From positions 248,001-312,000 of the forward strand of contig NZ_VOMB01000020.1 in the NCBI RefSeq assembly GCF_019050325.1: DNA of 64,000 nt, written 5' to 3'. Within the stretch, counting starts at the first letter, position 1. Each line of letters starts with the position of its first letter. Origin of the DNA: [Mycobacterium] fortunisiensis. Its GTDB lineage: Bacteria; Actinomycetota; Actinomycetes; Mycobacteriales; Mycobacteriaceae. Shown in pieces: positions 24,292 through 32,600 of this stretch. A model generated the notes under the pieces. The model saw only the letters and a program-made list of their open reading frames with translations. It had not been told where the DNA came from and made no database searches. Both the position numbers and the translations under genes were made by a program.

Positions 24292-25845
24292 TCAGCTGCG
24301 ACGCCGCAGCACCATCACATTGTCGATCAGGACACCCGGCTGCCCGTCTGGCCCGGTCGCTGCCCGCTCATCGGTGCCTACCCGGACCCGTTCCCATTGC
24401 GCCTCATCGAGATTCAGCGAGTCAACGACGTCGTCGGCGCTGGGGAATTCGAACTTCCGGACATGTTCGGGAGCCCAGGGCGGGGCGGCCCCGTGGTCGA
24501 CGATGACGAGCAGACCTCCGGGCGCCACCGCGCCGGCCGCCCGCCGTAGCACCCCGGCCCGGTCCATCGCGATCGGTGACTGCAGGAACTGGGCCGAGAC
24601 CAGATCGAACCCGCCGTCGGGGATGCTCTCGGACAGGTCGTGGCGTTCGAACGTGATCCGGTCGGCGATACCGCGGGCCTGCGCTTCGGCGGCCGCGCGT
24701 CCGAGTGCGGTCTGCGACACGTCGACGGCGGTCACCTGCCAGCCGTGCTCGGCCAGCCAGACGGCGTCGCCGCCCTCTCCGCAGCCCAGATCCAGCGCCG
24801 TGCCCGCAGGCAGGTCGGCGGCGATCTTGGCCAGCTGGGCGTTGACCCGTCCGCTCCAGATCCGGCCCCGCTGCCCGTAGTGCCGCTCCCAGTACTGCGC
24901 CGTGACGGTGGACGGCGCCGGCCACGGCGGCACCGGCAGGCCGACGTCCTCGCCGAGCAGATGCTGGACCACGGCGGCGCCGGCCTGACTGCCCGACGCG
25001 ACGGCGGTCGCCACCTGAGGCATCTGGGCGGCGATATCCCCGGCGGCGAACAGGCCGGGCACCGAGGTGCGGGCGAAGGCGTCGACGACGAGGGCGTCCG
25101 CGGCGATCGGCCCGGGTGCCCAGACCGCACCCAACTGTCCCGCCAGCGGGGACGGCTGATGCAGGGTGGCCGCGACGAGCGCACCGCGTCGCGGCAACCG
25201 GGTGCCGTCGGTGAACTCCACGGCCGCCAATTCGCCGTCCTGCGCGACGAACTGGGCGATCGTCCGTTCGTCGACGCCGATTCCGGCACCTGCGAGCTGT
25301 GCGGCCTGCGCATCGTCCAGTCCGCTGTCCCCGTTGGTGAGCACCACGACGTCGTCGGTCCAGCCGCGCATCATCAACGCCGAGTGCACGGCGCGGTCAC
25401 CCTGCGCGACCACGGCGACCGGGGCGTCGCGCATCTCCCACCCGTGGCAGAACGGGCAGTGGAAAACCGAGGTGCCCCATAGTGTTTCGATCCCGGTGAT
25501 GTCCGGTCCCCGGTACTGCATGCCGGTGGCCAGCAACACGGTTCGGGTGTGCTCACGGGTGCCGTCGGCCAGCTCGAGCTCGAAACCCGGTTCTCCGCGG
25601 ACGATCTCGCCGCTGCGCAGCTCGACCGACGGGTAGCCGGCCAGTTCGGAGCGCCCGGCAGCATAGAGCTCGGCCGGTGGCCGGCCGTCGCTGCCGAGCA
25701 GTCCGCCGATTCCGTGGGCTGCCAGGTTGCTCTGCTGCTCGGCGTCCACGAGCAGAACCCGCCGCCGGGCCCGGCCCAGCACCAGCGCTGCACTCAGCCC
25801 GGCTGCTCCGCCGCCGACGATGACGCAATCCCACATGTTGTCCAT
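24292..25845 (-). CDS. Fusion: thioredoxin reductase-like flavoprotein plus SAM methyltransferase
   Basis: A 517-residue two-domain protein. Residues 1 to about 305 form a thioredoxin reductase-like NAD(P)/FAD oxidoreductase: FAD motif VGGGAAGLSAA at 10-20, redox pair Cys130-Pro-Phe-Cys133, and the second FAD motif near GLFAAGDIAAQMPQVATAVASG. Residues about 310-517 are a class I methyltransferase with SAM motif ALDLGCGEGGDAVWLAEHGW near 348-365 and VTAVDVS after it. Such fusions occur in actinobacteria; the substrate is unknown (a thiol or metalloid compound would fit both halves). Divergent from an XRE-cupin regulator. Confidence 0.88.
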   Translation of the reverse strand: MDNMWDCVIVGGGAAGLSAALVLGRARRRVLLVDAEQQSNLAAHGIGGLLGSDGRPPAELYAAGRSELAGYPSVELRSGEIVRGEPGFELELADGTREHTRTVLLATGMQYRGPDITGIETLWGTSVFHCPFCHGWEMRDAPVAVVAQGDRAVHSALMMRGWTDDVVVLTNGDSGLDDAQAAQLAGAGIGVDERTIAQFVAQDGELAAVEFTDGTRLPRRGALVAATLHQPSPLAGQLGAVWAPGPIAADALVVDAFARTSVPGLFAAGDIAAQMPQVATAVASGSQAGAAVVQHLLGEDVGLPVPPWPAPSTVTAQYWERHYGQRGRIWSGRVNAQLAKIAADLPAGTALDLGCGEGGDAVWLAEHGWQVTAVDVSQTALGRAAAEAQARGIADRITFERHDLSESIPDGGFDLVSAQFLQSPIAMDRAGVLRRAAGAVAPGGLLVIVDHGAAPPWAPEHVRKFEFPSADDVVDSLNLDEAQWERVRVGTDERAATGPDGQPGVLIDNVMVLRRRS

Positions 25846-25863
25846 GCCTCAAGCTTGCCGAAA

Positions 25864-25895
25864 CCATGGCAAAGTGCCAAGCTATTTTGCCATGG
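25864..25895. promoter_or_regulatory. Perfect 10-bp inverted repeat in the divergent promoter (candidate operator)
   Basis: CCATGGCAAA (25864-25873) and TTTGCCATGG (25886-25895) are exact reverse complements separated by 12 bases. The pair lies in the 46-base gap between the fusion gene and the XRE-cupin gene and covers the regulator's own ATG (25892). The likely binder is that regulator, controlling both directions. This is inferred from position and symmetry. Confidence 0.6.
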
Positions 25896-26482
25896 AGGCA
25901 AACTCCACGGACTCGGCCGGGTCAGCCGATATCGACGCCCTGGTCAGACGGCGTCTGCGCGAGCTGCGGGCCGAACGCGGACTCACCCTGGAGGACGTGG
26001 CGCGGCGAGCACAGATCGACGTCTCGACGCTGAGCCGGCTGGAATCGGGTAAGCGCCGCCTCGCGTTGGATCACCTGCCCCGGCTGGCCAACGCGCTGTC
26101 GGTGACCACCGACGAGCTACTGCGCGCGCCGCACGCCGAGGATCCCCGGGTCACCGGCAGCTCCCACACCCATCACGACATCACCTACTGGCCGCTGACC
26201 CGCCAGGGGCCGGCCGCAGGTTTGCATGCCTATAAGATCCGGATCAGCCCGAAGCGCCGCAAACCACCGGCCGAGTTCCCGGTGCACGAAGGGCGTGACT
26301 GGATGTACGTGTTGTCCGGGCAGCTGCGGCTCATCCTGGGCGAGCAGGATTTCCTCGTCAATCCCGGTGAGGCCGTGGAGTTCTCGACGTGGACACCGCA
26401 CTGGTTCGGGGTCGTCGACGGTCCTGTCGAGGCGATCACGATCTTCGGACCGCACGGCGAGCAGCTGCACCTGCACGCCTGA
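25892..26482 (+). CDS. XRE-cupin transcriptional regulator
   Basis: A 196-residue regulator with an N-terminal XRE helix-turn-helix (about 16-72: LRELRAERGLTLEDVARRAQIDVSTLSRLESGKR) and a C-terminal cupin sensor domain (about 105-190: VHEGRDWMYVLSGQLRLILGEQDFLVNPGEAVEFSTWTPHWFG). Proteins of this layout sense small ligands and often control one neighbouring enzyme gene, here the divergent flavoprotein-methyltransferase. The ATG at 25892 lies in an inverted repeat, pointing to autoregulation. It ends against the convergent RNase H-phosphatase gene. Confidence 0.9.
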   Translation: MEANSTDSAGSADIDALVRRRLRELRAERGLTLEDVARRAQIDVSTLSRLESGKRRLALDHLPRLANALSVTTDELLRAPHAEDPRVTGSSHTHHDITYWPLTRQGPAAGLHAYKIRISPKRRKPPAEFPVHEGRDWMYVLSGQLRLILGEQDFLVNPGEAVEFSTWTPHWFGVVDGPVEAITIFGPHGEQLHLHA

Positions 26483-27586
26483 TCACAGGTAGTCGGTCTG
26501 GTTCACCAACCGCACCGATGAGCCGCCGTCGCCGTAGAACTCGGCGATCGACAGCGACGCCAGGTCCAGATGCAGCCGGTACAGGATGCCTTCACCGGCA
26601 TCGAGGGCCAGCCGCAGGACCGTCTTGATCGGCGTCACATGCGAAACCACCAAAACCGTTGCCGCACCGTATTCGGCGATGATCCGGTTGCGGGCCCGGC
26701 GGACCCGCTCGGCCACCGCGTCGAAGCTCTCCCCGCCGGGCGGCTCGACACTGGTGTCCCGTAGCCAGCGCCGGTGGATGTCCGGATCCCGTTGTGCGGC
26801 CTCGGCGAACGTCAACCCCTCCCAGGCGCCGAAGTCGGTCTCGATCAGGTCGTCGTCGACGCGAACGTCGACACCGAGTGCCTTGGCCGCCACCGTCGCG
26901 GTCTCGTAGGCCCGGTCCAGCGGTGAGGTGAGAACCGCCGCGACACCGCCGCGGGCGGCCAGATACCGTGCCGCGGCGTCGGCCTGCCGGCGCCCCTCAT
27001 CGGTGAGCTCCGGATTGCCCCGGCCCGAATAGCGCCGGGCGACCGACAATTCGGTCTGCCCGTGGCGCAGCAGCAACAGCCGGGTGGGCGTCCCGGTGGC
27101 ACCCGTCCAGCCCGGCGCGGTCGGTGGCGCTGCAGCGGGCTTCGCCGGCGCAACCGGCTTTTCCGCCTCCGCCGTCGCGATGCCTGCCGCGGCATCCATG
27201 GCCTCGTTGGCCAGCCGGTCGGCGTGGCTGTTGCGGGCCCGCGGAATCCAGGTGTAGCTCACCTGGTCGAAACCCGCGGCCAGCTCGGCCGCCTGGCGCT
27301 GCAGCGGAATGAGGTCGGCGTGCTTGACCCGCCAACGCCCCGACATCTGCTCGATCACCAGCTTGGAATCCATCGACACCGCGACCTCGGTCGCGCCCAG
27401 CTCGGTGGCGGCCGCCAAACCGGCGATCAGGCCGCGGTATTCGGCGACGTTGTTGGTGGCCCGGCCAATGGACTCTTTGCGTTCGGCCAGCACCGCGTCG
27501 TGGCCGGCGTCGAACACCACCGCCCCGTAGCCCGCCGGACCGGGATTGCCCCGGGACCCTCCGTCGGCCTCGATGAGAACCTTCAC
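26483..27586 (-). CDS. Bifunctional RNase H / acid phosphatase (Rv2228c-like)
   Basis: A 367-residue fusion. Residues 1 to about 135 are a type I RNase H (EADGGSRGNPG, NNVAEYRGL, SMDSKLV, the acidic catalytic residues) that cuts RNA in RNA-DNA hybrids. An Ala/Pro linker (about 140-165) leads to a histidine phosphatase domain (RHGQTE, then SHVTPIK), like alpha-ribazole phosphatase CobC of cobalamin synthesis. The M. tuberculosis protein has both activities. GTG start at 27586 overlaps the zinc-ribbon gene stop by four bases. Part of an operon with Nif3-like, cobC and the zinc-ribbon genes. Confidence 0.93.
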   Translation of the reverse strand: MKVLIEADGGSRGNPGPAGYGAVVFDAGHDAVLAERKESIGRATNNVAEYRGLIAGLAAATELGATEVAVSMDSKLVIEQMSGRWRVKHADLIPLQRQAAELAAGFDQVSYTWIPRARNSHADRLANEAMDAAAGIATAEAEKPVAPAKPAAAPPTAPGWTGATGTPTRLLLLRHGQTELSVARRYSGRGNPELTDEGRRQADAAARYLAARGGVAAVLTSPLDRAYETATVAAKALGVDVRVDDDLIETDFGAWEGLTFAEAAQRDPDIHRRWLRDTSVEPPGGESFDAVAERVRRARNRIIAEYGAATVLVVSHVTPIKTVLRLALDAGEGILYRLHLDLASLSIAEFYGDGGSSVRLVNQTDYL

Positions 27587-28311
27587 GGCTTGACCCGCAA
27601 CAGGATTGCGCCGCACTCGGGGCAGCGCAGCACGTCGTCCTCGGCGGCCGCGGCGATCCGGGCACTCTCGCCACGGTCGATCTCGATCCGGCAAGCCCCA
27701 CACCGACGGCCCTGCAACAGCCCGGCGCCGGGGCCGCCGCGGGCCCGCTGGCGTTCGTACAGATCGACGAGTTCGGCGTCGATGATGCTCACCAGACCCT
27801 CACGGCGGGTCTTGGCCTGGGCCCGGGATTGGTCGATCTCGGCCAGTGCGGCATCACGCGCCTGGTGGGCGGCCGACAGCGCCGCCTGCAGATCATCGAT
27901 GCGCTGCAACGCCTCGGCCTGCCGGCCGGCCAATTCCTCGCGACGCTCCATGAGCTCGAGCAGGGAGTCCTCCAGGCTGGATTGCCTGCGCTGCAAGGTT
28001 TCCAGCTCATGTTGGATCTCGGCGACCTGCTTGGCGCCGACCGTGCCACCGTCGATGAGGGCACGGTCACGGTCCTCACGCTGGCGTACCGAGTCGATCT
28101 CGCTCTCCAGCTTGGCCACCTGACCGTCCAGATCCTCCAGCCCGATGCCCAGGACGGCCACCCCGTCGTTGGCCTCGGCGTGCGCGGCCTGCGCCTCGTC
28201 CACCTGCTTCTGCTCGACCAGGTTTTTGGCGCGGTGTTCGATGCGCCCGAGCTCAGCATCGACCTCGGTCAGTGCGAGAAGCGAACGTTGTTGTTTTACT
28301 TCGGCTTTCAT
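27583..28311 (-). CDS. Coiled-coil zinc-ribbon protein (Rv2229c-like)
   Basis: A 242-residue protein: long heptad-rich helices over about residues 5-175 (ELGRIEHRAKNLVE through DQSRAQAKTRREG) followed by a C-terminal zinc ribbon with CGAC and CPEC knuckles. Homologues are often described as C4-type zinc-ribbon or nucleic-acid-binding proteins of unknown role. The ATG at 28311 gives the usual start MKAEVKQQRSLL. It is placed between the Nif3-like and RNase H genes with a short gap and a 4-base overlap, so it is co-transcribed. Confidence 0.88.
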   Translation of the reverse strand: MKAEVKQQRSLLALTEVDAELGRIEHRAKNLVEQKQVDEAQAAHAEANDGVAVLGIGLEDLDGQVAKLESEIDSVRQREDRDRALIDGGTVGAKQVAEIQHELETLQRRQSSLEDSLLELMERREELAGRQAEALQRIDDLQAALSAAHQARDAALAEIDQSRAQAKTRREGLVSIIDAELVDLYERQRARGGPGAGLLQGRRCGACRIEIDRGESARIAAAAEDDVLRCPECGAILLRVKP

Positions 28312-28324
28312 GTACTTCCTATGC

Positions 28325-29458
28325 TCAGCTCTCGACGTTCCACGGATCGGTGCGTACCGAACAGACCCGCACATCCAACACATCACCGAATTTCCCGCGC
28401 AGCACATTGGCCGCCTGGGCGCACCACGGGAACTCGCTGGCCCAGTGCGCCACGTCGACCAGCGCAACCGGTGAGGCGCGGCGGTGTTCGTCGGCGGGGT
28501 GGTGCCGCAGATCCGAGGTGACGTAAGCCTGGACGCCGGCGCGGGACACCGCGCCCAGCAGCGAGTCACCGGCTCCCCCGCATACGGCCACCCGCGACAC
28601 CACGGCGTCGGGGTCTCCCGCGGCCCGCACTCCCCAGGAGGTGGCCGGCAGGGCGGCGCGGACTCGGGACGTAAAGGCCGACAACGGCTCTGGTCGATCG
28701 AGCACCCCGATTCGGCCGATTCCGACATCGCCGGGGATCGGCGCCAGCGCGAAAATGTCGAAGGCCGGTTCCTCGTAGGGGTGTGCCGCGCGCAGGGCGG
28801 CCAGGACGGTGGCCCGCAGCCGCGACGGTGCGATCACCTCGACCCGGTCCTCGGCCACCTGTTCGACGGTGCCCACCGCACCGATGGCCGGCGCGGCGCC
28901 GTCATGCGGCAGGAACTGTCCGGTGCCGGCCACGCTCCAGCTGCAGTGCGAGTAGTCACCGATGCGGCCGGCGCCGGCGGCGAACAATGCCTCTCGCACT
29001 TGCGTGGCGTCCGAGGTCGGTACGAACACCACCCATTTGTCCAGATCCGCCCCGCCCGCGGCCGGGGACAACACTGCCTCGACGGTCACGCCGAGGGCCG
29101 CTGCCAGCGCATCGGACACCCCGGGCGAAGCGGCGTCGGCGTTGGTGTGGGCGGTGAACAGGGCCCGCCCGGTGCGGATCAGCCGGTGGATCAGGTTGCC
29201 TTTGGCGGTGTCGGCAGCCACGGTGTCCACCCCGCGCAACAGCAGCGGATGGTGAGCCAGCAGCAGACCCCGCTCCGGTACCTGCGCGATCACCGCCTCG
29301 GTCGCGTCGACCGCGACCGTCACCGATTCGATCGGCTCGTCGGGATCGCCGCACACCAGCCCCACCGAGTCCCAGTCGTGGGCCAGCTGCGGCGGGTAGG
29401 CCTCGTCCAGTGCGGCGATCACGTCCCGCAGGACGACGCCGGCCGATCGCGCGTTCAT
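28325..29458 (-). CDS. Nif3-like dinuclear metal center protein (Rv2230c-like)
   Basis: A 377-residue Nif3/YbgI/YqfO-family protein. Metal-binding motifs are LAHHPLLLRG near residue 67, TAHTNADAA near 103 and the C-terminal TSDLRHHPADEH. The central insert (about 140-235) corresponds to the PII/CutA-like domain of long members. It is often annotated as GTP cyclohydrolase I type 2, but the reaction is unsettled. The start overlaps the cobC stop (ATGA), so the genes are coupled. Confidence 0.92.
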   Translation of the reverse strand: MNARSAGVVLRDVIAALDEAYPPQLAHDWDSVGLVCGDPDEPIESVTVAVDATEAVIAQVPERGLLLAHHPLLLRGVDTVAADTAKGNLIHRLIRTGRALFTAHTNADAASPGVSDALAAALGVTVEAVLSPAAGGADLDKWVVFVPTSDATQVREALFAAGAGRIGDYSHCSWSVAGTGQFLPHDGAAPAIGAVGTVEQVAEDRVEVIAPSRLRATVLAALRAAHPYEEPAFDIFALAPIPGDVGIGRIGVLDRPEPLSAFTSRVRAALPATSWGVRAAGDPDAVVSRVAVCGGAGDSLLGAVSRAGVQAYVTSDLRHHPADEHRRASPVALVDVAHWASEFPWCAQAANVLRGKFGDVLDVRVCSVRTDPWNVES

Positions 29459-30513
29459 GGCAGCACCTCCGTCATGGCGTCGATGAGTGCGGGCCACTCC
29501 GGCCGCACCGCGGCACGCAGGTAGTTTTCCGGCAGGCCCACGAAAGTATCGCAGCGGCGGACCGCAATGCCCTTGCTTTCCAGATGTTTTCGCATCAGCT
29601 CGGCGTCGGGCACGGTGAACAGCACAAACGGTGCAGCACCGGCCACCACGGACAGTCCGAGCGCGTTCAGGCCGGCGGTCATCGCGTCGCGCAGTTCGGC
29701 GAGCCGGCGGGCCCCGGCCTCGGCCTCGGCCACCGCCTCGGGTGCGTTGGCCGCCGCGATCGCCTCCAGCTGCAGGGTGCCCAGCGGCCAGTGCGGACGC
29801 GGCGCGGTGAGCCGGGCCAGCACCTCGGGGGCGCCGAGGGCATATCCCACCCGCAGCCCGGCCAGCGCCCAGGTCTTGGTCAGGCTGCGCAGCACCAATA
29901 CGTCCGGCAACGATTCGCCGGCCAGCGTCTCGGCCTCACCGGGGATCGCGTCGGCGAATGCCTCGTCGACGACGAGCAGCCGGCCCGGCCGGCGCAGCGC
30001 CAACAGCTCTTCCCGACGGTGCAGCACCCCGGTGGGGTTGGTCGGGTTGCCGATGACCACCAGGTCGGCCTCGTCGGGAACCTGGGCGGCCGCCAGGGTG
30101 AACGGCGCGGGCAGCACCACGTGCTGGATCGGCACCCCGGCGGCGGTGAGAACCGCTTCGGGTTCGGTGAACGACGGGGCGATCAGGGCGGCCAGGTGCC
30201 AGCCGGCAGCAGCGGAGGCGGGTCGCGCATGAACCGGCCGCAGCCCGGCCAGCAGGGCAAATCCCTCAGCCCCACCCGCCAACAGGGCCACTTCGTCGGC
30301 GCGGCGGCCGTGCCGGGCCGCGACCGCCGCCACGGCGCGGTCGTGATCGGACCGGCTCGGGTAGCTGCCCAGGTCGGGCAGGCGGGCGGCCAGCCGTTCG
30401 GTCAGCCAGGGCGGCGGACCACCGGGCCGGACGTTGACCGCGAAGTCCAGCATGCCGGGCCCCGCAGCCTGGTCACCGTGGTAGCGGGCCCCTGCGCGGG
30501 TTGGACGTGACAC
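29455..30513 (-). CDS. cobC: PLP-dependent aminotransferase-like protein, CobC (Rv2231c-like)
   Basis: A 352-residue fold-type I PLP enzyme related to histidinol-phosphate aminotransferase and L-threonine-O-3-phosphate decarboxylase, which makes the aminopropanol linker of cobalamin. The PLP lysine is in RSLTKTWALAGLRVGY near residue 215; NPTNPTG near 155 and VVDEAFAD near 180 bind the cofactor. The name cobC follows M. tuberculosis usage; the fused phosphatase downstream and cobD nearby support a cobalamin link, but a histidinol-phosphate transaminase role is not excluded by sequence. Confidence 0.85.
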   Translation of the reverse strand: MSRPTRAGARYHGDQAAGPGMLDFAVNVRPGGPPPWLTERLAARLPDLGSYPSRSDHDRAVAAVAARHGRRADEVALLAGGAEGFALLAGLRPVHARPASAAAGWHLAALIAPSFTEPEAVLTAAGVPIQHVVLPAPFTLAAAQVPDEADLVVIGNPTNPTGVLHRREELLALRRPGRLLVVDEAFADAIPGEAETLAGESLPDVLVLRSLTKTWALAGLRVGYALGAPEVLARLTAPRPHWPLGTLQLEAIAAANAPEAVAEAEAGARRLAELRDAMTAGLNALGLSVVAGAAPFVLFTVPDAELMRKHLESKGIAVRRCDTFVGLPENYLRAAVRPEWPALIDAMTEVLP

Positions 30514-30587
30514 AGCACGACCCTAATGGTCGGGGCGCCCACCTGGGCATCGGGAGGACTGCCGGCGGCATACGGGACAATGGGCAC

Positions 30588-31265
30588 GTGACTGACACGC
30601 TGGAACTCACCCGACCGCAGCTCGTGCTGTTCGACCTGGACGGCACCCTGACCGATTCGGCGGCCGGGATCGTGTCGAGTTTCCGTCATGCCCTGGCCCA
30701 CGTGGGTGCCGGTGTTCCCGAGGGTGACCTGGCCGGCCGTATCGTCGGCCCCCCGATGCACGAGACGTTGCGGGCGTTGAGTCTGGGTGCGCAACGCTTC
30801 GACGCCGACGCCGCGATCGCGGCCTACCGGGCCGATTACACCGACCGCGGCTGGTCGATGAACAGCCTGTTCGACGGAGTGCAGCCGCTGCTGGCCGATC
30901 TGGCTGCCGGCGGGGTGCGGCTGGCGGTGGCCACCTCGAAGGCCGAGCCCACGGCCCGGCGCATCCTGGCGCATTTCGGTGTGGACGGCTATTTCGAGGT
31001 GATCGCCGGCGCCAGTCCCGACGGCGCCCGGGCGGCCAAGGCCGACGTGGTCGCCTACGCGCTGGCACAGCTGCAGCCGCTGCCGCAGCGGGTGTTGATG
31101 GTCGGTGACCGGATGCACGACGTCGAGGGCGCGGCCGAGCACGGTATCGACACGGTGGTGGTCGGTTGGGGCTACGGCGCCACCGATTTCACCGGTCCGG
31201 GTGCCGTCACCGCCCACGCCCATGTCGACACCGTCGAGGCGCTTCGCGAGGTGCTGGGTGTCTGA
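30588..31265 (+). CDS. ptkA: HAD-family hydrolase PtkA
   Basis: A 225-residue HAD-superfamily protein with FDLDGTLTDSAAG at about 14, the lysine after ATSKAEP, and the acidic motif MVGDRMHDVEGA. In M. tuberculosis the orthologue (Rv2232, PtkA) is reported as a tyrosine kinase that phosphorylates PtpA, encoded next to it as here, although its fold is that of a phosphatase. GTG start at 30588. The 3' end overlaps the GTG of ptpA. Divergent from cobC. Confidence 0.9.
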   Translation: MTDTLELTRPQLVLFDLDGTLTDSAAGIVSSFRHALAHVGAGVPEGDLAGRIVGPPMHETLRALSLGAQRFDADAAIAAYRADYTDRGWSMNSLFDGVQPLLADLAAGGVRLAVATSKAEPTARRILAHFGVDGYFEVIAGASPDGARAAKADVVAYALAQLQPLPQRVLMVGDRMHDVEGAAEHGIDTVVVGWGYGATDFTGPGAVTAHAHVDTVEALREVLGV

Positions 31266-31770
31266 TTTCGCCAGTGGGTCCGCACTTCATGTGACGTTCG
31301 TGTGCTCGGGCAACATCTGCCGGTCCCCGATTGCCGAGAAGATGTTCGCCCATCAGATCAGCCGCCGTGGCCTGTCCGAGTGGGTGCGGGTGAGCAGCGG
31401 CGGCACCGGTGGCTGGCACGCCGGCGACGGCGCCGACGAACGTGCCTGTCTGGTGTTGCGTGAGCGCGGTTATCCCACCGAGCACATCGCCGCGCAGGTG
31501 TCCGACGATCACCTGGGCGCAGATCTGGTTGTCGCACTGGGGCGTAACCACCTGCGCATCCTCACCGATCTGGGGGTTACCGGCGACCGGCTGCGGATGT
31601 TGCGGTCGTTCGACCCCCGCTCGGGTGCCCACGCGCTGGACGTGGAGGATCCCTACTACGGCGCCAAGACCGATTTCGAGGACGTGTTCACCGTGATCGA
31701 CGCGTCTCTGCCGGGGCTGCACGCCTGGGTCGATGAGGCGCTGGCCGGCCGGGGAATCGTGGTGGCCTGA
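31258..31770 (+). CDS. ptpA: Low-molecular-weight protein tyrosine phosphatase PtpA
   Basis: A 170-residue phosphatase with active-site CSGNICRS (Cys16, Arg22) and the general-acid loop VEDPYYG. In pathogens PtpA is secreted and blocks phagosome acidification; in a saprophyte it more likely acts on bacterial phosphoproteins, including PtkA. The GTG at 31258 gives an N-terminus a few residues longer than the core. It overlaps ptkA by eight bases at its 5' end and the SURF1 gene by one base at its 3' end. Confidence 0.95.
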   Translation: MSDFASGSALHVTFVCSGNICRSPIAEKMFAHQISRRGLSEWVRVSSGGTGGWHAGDGADERACLVLRERGYPTEHIAAQVSDDHLGADLVVALGRNHLRILTDLGVTGDRLRMLRSFDPRSGAHALDVEDPYYGAKTDFEDVFTVIDASLPGLHAWVDEALAGRGIVVA

Positions 31771-32600
31771 TGCGGCGCCTGTCCTTCCTGCTGCGGCCTC
31801 AGTGGCTGGCGTTGTTCGTCGTGGTGGCGGCGTTCGCCTACCTGTGCTTCACCGTGCTGGCGCCCTGGCAGTTGGGCAAGAACAGCAAGACCTCTCGGGA
31901 GAACAGCCAGATTTCCCATTCCCTGCAGGCCGATCCGGTTCCGGTGAACACCCTGCTGCCGCACCAGGATTCGGTTGCACCGGAGGCCCAGTGGCAGCGG
32001 GTCACCGCCACCGGGCACTACCTGCCCGAGGCCGAGGTGCTGGTCCGGCTGCGGGTGGTGGACGGCGAGCCGGCCTTCGAGGTGCTCACGCCGTTCGCGG
32101 TGGACGGCGGGCCGGTGGTGCTCGTGGATCGCGGCTACATCCGTCCCGTCGACGGGAACAAGGTGCCGGAGTTCGCGGCGCCGCCGGCCTCCTCGGTGAC
32201 GATCACCGCGCGCCTTCGCGATTCGGAGGCGCTGGCTGCCGGCAAGGAGCCGTTCCGCAGCGACGATGGTGCCCGGCAGGTGTATTCGATCAACACCGAG
32301 CAGATCGCCTCGGTCACCGGTGTGGCGCTGGCCGGGTCCTATTTGCAGCTGGTGGCCGATCAGCCCGGCGGGCTCGGGGAAATCCCGCTGCCGCACCTCG
32401 ATGCCGGGCCGTTCTTGTCCTATGGCATCCAATGGATCGCGTTCGGCATCGTCGCCCCACTCGGGCTGGGGTACTTCATCTACGCCGAGCTCCAGCAGCG
32501 CCGGCGGGAGCGGGCCGCCGCGGCGGCCGCGGCGGACGAGCCGCCGCGGGAGCTCACCGTCGAGGAGAAGATCGCCGACCGGTACGGCAAGCGCCGCTGA
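31770..32600 (+). CDS. SURF1-family cytochrome oxidase biogenesis protein
   Basis: A 276-residue membrane protein with two spans (about 8-30 and 212-235) enclosing an extracytoplasmic domain, the SURF1 topology. Motifs PWQLGKNSKT after span one, ATGHYLPEAEVLVRLR, FEVLTPF, VDRGYI and the second-span segment SYGIQWIAFGIVAPLGLGYF are typical. SURF1 assists haem insertion/assembly of cytochrome aa3 oxidase. Starts within the ptpA stop (TGATG). Its last 47 bases overlap the convergent cobD gene. Confidence 0.92.
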   Translation: MRRLSFLLRPQWLALFVVVAAFAYLCFTVLAPWQLGKNSKTSRENSQISHSLQADPVPVNTLLPHQDSVAPEAQWQRVTATGHYLPEAEVLVRLRVVDGEPAFEVLTPFAVDGGPVVLVDRGYIRPVDGNKVPEFAAPPASSVTITARLRDSEALAAGKEPFRSDDGARQVYSINTEQIASVTGVALAGSYLQLVADQPGGLGEIPLPHLDAGPFLSYGIQWIAFGIVAPLGLGYFIYAELQQRRRERAAAAAAADEPPRELTVEEKIADRYGKRR

